A DNA stretch of 64,000 bases from Verrucomicrobiaceae bacterium (lineage in GTDB: Bacteria > Verrucomicrobiota > Verrucomicrobiia > Verrucomicrobiales > Verrucomicrobiaceae). Below are positions 63,095-64,000 of the stretch, piece by piece. The notes beneath the pieces were generated by a model. The model did no database searches. It worked only from the letters and a program-made list of their open reading frames with translations, and had not been told where the DNA came from. The position numbers and the translations under genes are program-made. Where the stretch lies: contig CANIBP010000001.1 of NCBI GenBank assembly GCA_947466075.1, forward strand, positions 1 through 64,000, in the 5' to 3' direction. Every line of letters starts with the position of its first letter. Position 1 is the stretch's first letter.

Positions 63095-63505
63095 TCAATC
63101 CAGCCTGACACCTTCCTCCAGCAAACTCTCACGCAACGCCACCGCTTCGGCATCATTGATGCCCAGCACCTGGATCGTCGCGCGTGCTTTCGGCGTCTTG
63201 CCAAACAGCCACGCGCCCTGCCACTCGAAATGCTCCTGCCACACGTCCTGCCGGGGATGAAACAGCGGAATGATGCCGCCGCTCACGGGATCGACCCCGG
63301 CGATGTTCGGACCCTTGGCGGAATTGCAGGGATAACAGGCCAGCGCAAGATTTGTCTCATGCGTCGGCCCCTGGTGTTTGAGCGCGATGATGTGATCCAG
63401 TTGAAAGGGCAGCTCCGCCACCGACTCGGGAAAGTGGCAGTACTCGCAGCGGCCCGCGCCACGGTCGCGCACGCTGCGGGCGGTCGCTGGATCAGGCCGG
63501 CTCAC
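63095..63505 (-). CDS. HNH endonuclease
   Basis: 136 residues, MSRPDPATARSVRDRGAGRC. HNH motif: CEYCHFPESVAELPFQLDHI (Cys pair and His), IALKHQGPTHETNLALACYP-CN (Asn, second Cys pair), matching the Zn-stabilised HNH family PF01844. The ~60 C-terminal residues (HPRQDVWQEHFEWQGAWLFG) are the usual extension of this orphan nuclease. The start overlaps the upstream gene's stop (ATGA), so it depends on its partner for translation. Confidence 0.92.
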   Translation of the reverse strand: MSRPDPATARSVRDRGAGRCEYCHFPESVAELPFQLDHIIALKHQGPTHETNLALACYPCNSAKGPNIAGVDPVSGGIIPLFHPRQDVWQEHFEWQGAWLFGKTPKARATIQVLGINDAEAVALRESLLEEGVRLD

Positions 63506-63780
63506 GCAGCATTCAGCGATTTCAGGGACAGACGGGCGCGGGACTTCACCAGCTCCAGAAAGCGCCCCACATGGCGGTAGCCTTCCATCTCACGCTGCTC
63601 CTCGGGTGTCATCGCACCCGTGCCTGCTTTCTCCGCCAGCACTGTCGCCCGCTCCTGATCTTCCTGCGAAAATGACAGCGCCAGGATCGACTGCGCTGCC
63701 TCTGGGGACCAGCCTGCGCGTTGCGGGTCCACCACGCGGCGCAGCAGCTCGGCTTCAGTGTTCGGGAATGTGGAGGTCAT
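63502..63780 (-). CDS. Small partner of HNH endonuclease
   Basis: 92 residues, MTSTFPNTEAELLRRVVDPQ. The pattern PEAAQSILALSFSQEDQERA, then TVLAEKAGTGAMTPEEQREM, EGYRHVGRFLELVKSRARLS-L is a small helical family I have seen as the gene just upstream of HNH nucleases in cyanobacteria and PVC bacteria. The ATGA overlap and constant order suggest a two-gene unit, possibly regulator/inhibitor and nuclease. Function not established. Confidence 0.75.
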   Translation of the reverse strand: MTSTFPNTEAELLRRVVDPQRAGWSPEAAQSILALSFSQEDQERATVLAEKAGTGAMTPEEQREMEGYRHVGRFLELVKSRARLSLKSLNAA

Positions 63781-64000
63781 ACCGCAAGTATGCCGGGCGG
63801 CGTGGAAACTGGCAAGCGGGAGATTCAGACCTCCTGCCTCCCGAAATCAACACCGCAAGAGATTGGAAAACCGCAGAGTTCAGAATCTCATGCCTCTGTG
63901 CCTCTCTGTGATCTCGGTGGTAGAACAAAAGCCATCCGCCCCGCCCAGATTTCCGAGTTCACCACAGAGGTCACAGAGGACCACAGAGAATCTGAAACTC
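63781..64000. other. Intergenic end of window with CCTCTGTG-type repeats
   Basis: No gene seen. GCCTCTGTGCCTCTCTGTGA (63895-63914) and its near reverse complement (ACCACAGAGGTCACAGAGGA, 63961-63980) form an imperfect inverted pair. Short tracts of this type recur as non-coding repeats in many bacterial genomes. Confidence 0.45.

Overview
The window is about 60% GC and bacterial, and it most likely comes from a Verrucomicrobium-type member of the PVC superphylum (Verrucomicrobiaceae such as Prosthecobacter are a good fit). The evidence is the protein families present: secreted sulfatases, DUF1080 joined to a beta-propeller and a PVC-type cytochrome c, a PSD1/planctomycete-cytochrome protein, a Tat-exported DUF1552 protein and SHD1-like esterase fusions. 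No rRNA, tRNA or CRISPR array was recognised.

Bases 1-28500 are a secreted carbohydrate-degradation island. A tightly spaced plus-strand run at 985-12482 encodes a sulfamidase-like sulfatase, a class C beta-lactamase-fold hydrolase, an alpha/beta hydrolase, a ThuA protein, an alpha/alpha-barrel-like protein, a pectate-lyase-like protein, a GH127-like protein and a SASA esterase-GH16 fusion. A large DUF1080/propeller/cytochrome protein follows (14040-17432). An AbiEii-type toxin-antitoxin pair sits between it and a second run (18470-24485) with an esterase and three more sulfatases. An M20 peptidase and a PSD1 cytochrome protein close the island. Almost all of these products carry signal peptides. 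The set suggests extracytoplasmic desulfation, deacetylation and cleavage of sulfated and pectic polysaccharides, possibly with an oxidative 3-keto-sugar branch (DUF1080, ThuA).

Bases 28500-45700 are mixed: a ChrA transporter, a VIT1/CCC1-type carrier, a 42-bp minisatellite, several orphan small genes, a leucine-rich-repeat protein, and a REP-associated tyrosine transposase (RAYT) flanked on each side by two ~115-bp palindromic repeats, the whole block lying between 20-bp direct repeats. Then come an SHD1-like/esterase protein with an overlapping Fur-family regulator, a large Gly/Thr-rich secreted protein, a cluster of zinc-ribbon/TPM-like envelope proteins whose last gene is split by two frameshifts, a DUF1552 protein and a cupredoxin.

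Bases 45700-51600 are an accessory zone: YaeQ, a DUF6883-DUF4926 pair, a 22-bp tandem array, a DUF2726 protein, an HNH nuclease, a PQQ-blade fragment and a VapBC pair. Bases 51600-63800 are mostly housekeeping: a DEAD-box helicase with a DEVD motif, a GNAT enzyme, an L,D-transpeptidase lipoprotein, a nitrilase, the ferrous iron operon feoA-feoB plus a 42-residue Cys-rich membrane protein, an esterase, argH, a Nudix hydrolase, tatC with a long acidic tail, and an HNH nuclease with an overlapping small partner. The window ends in intergenic repeats.
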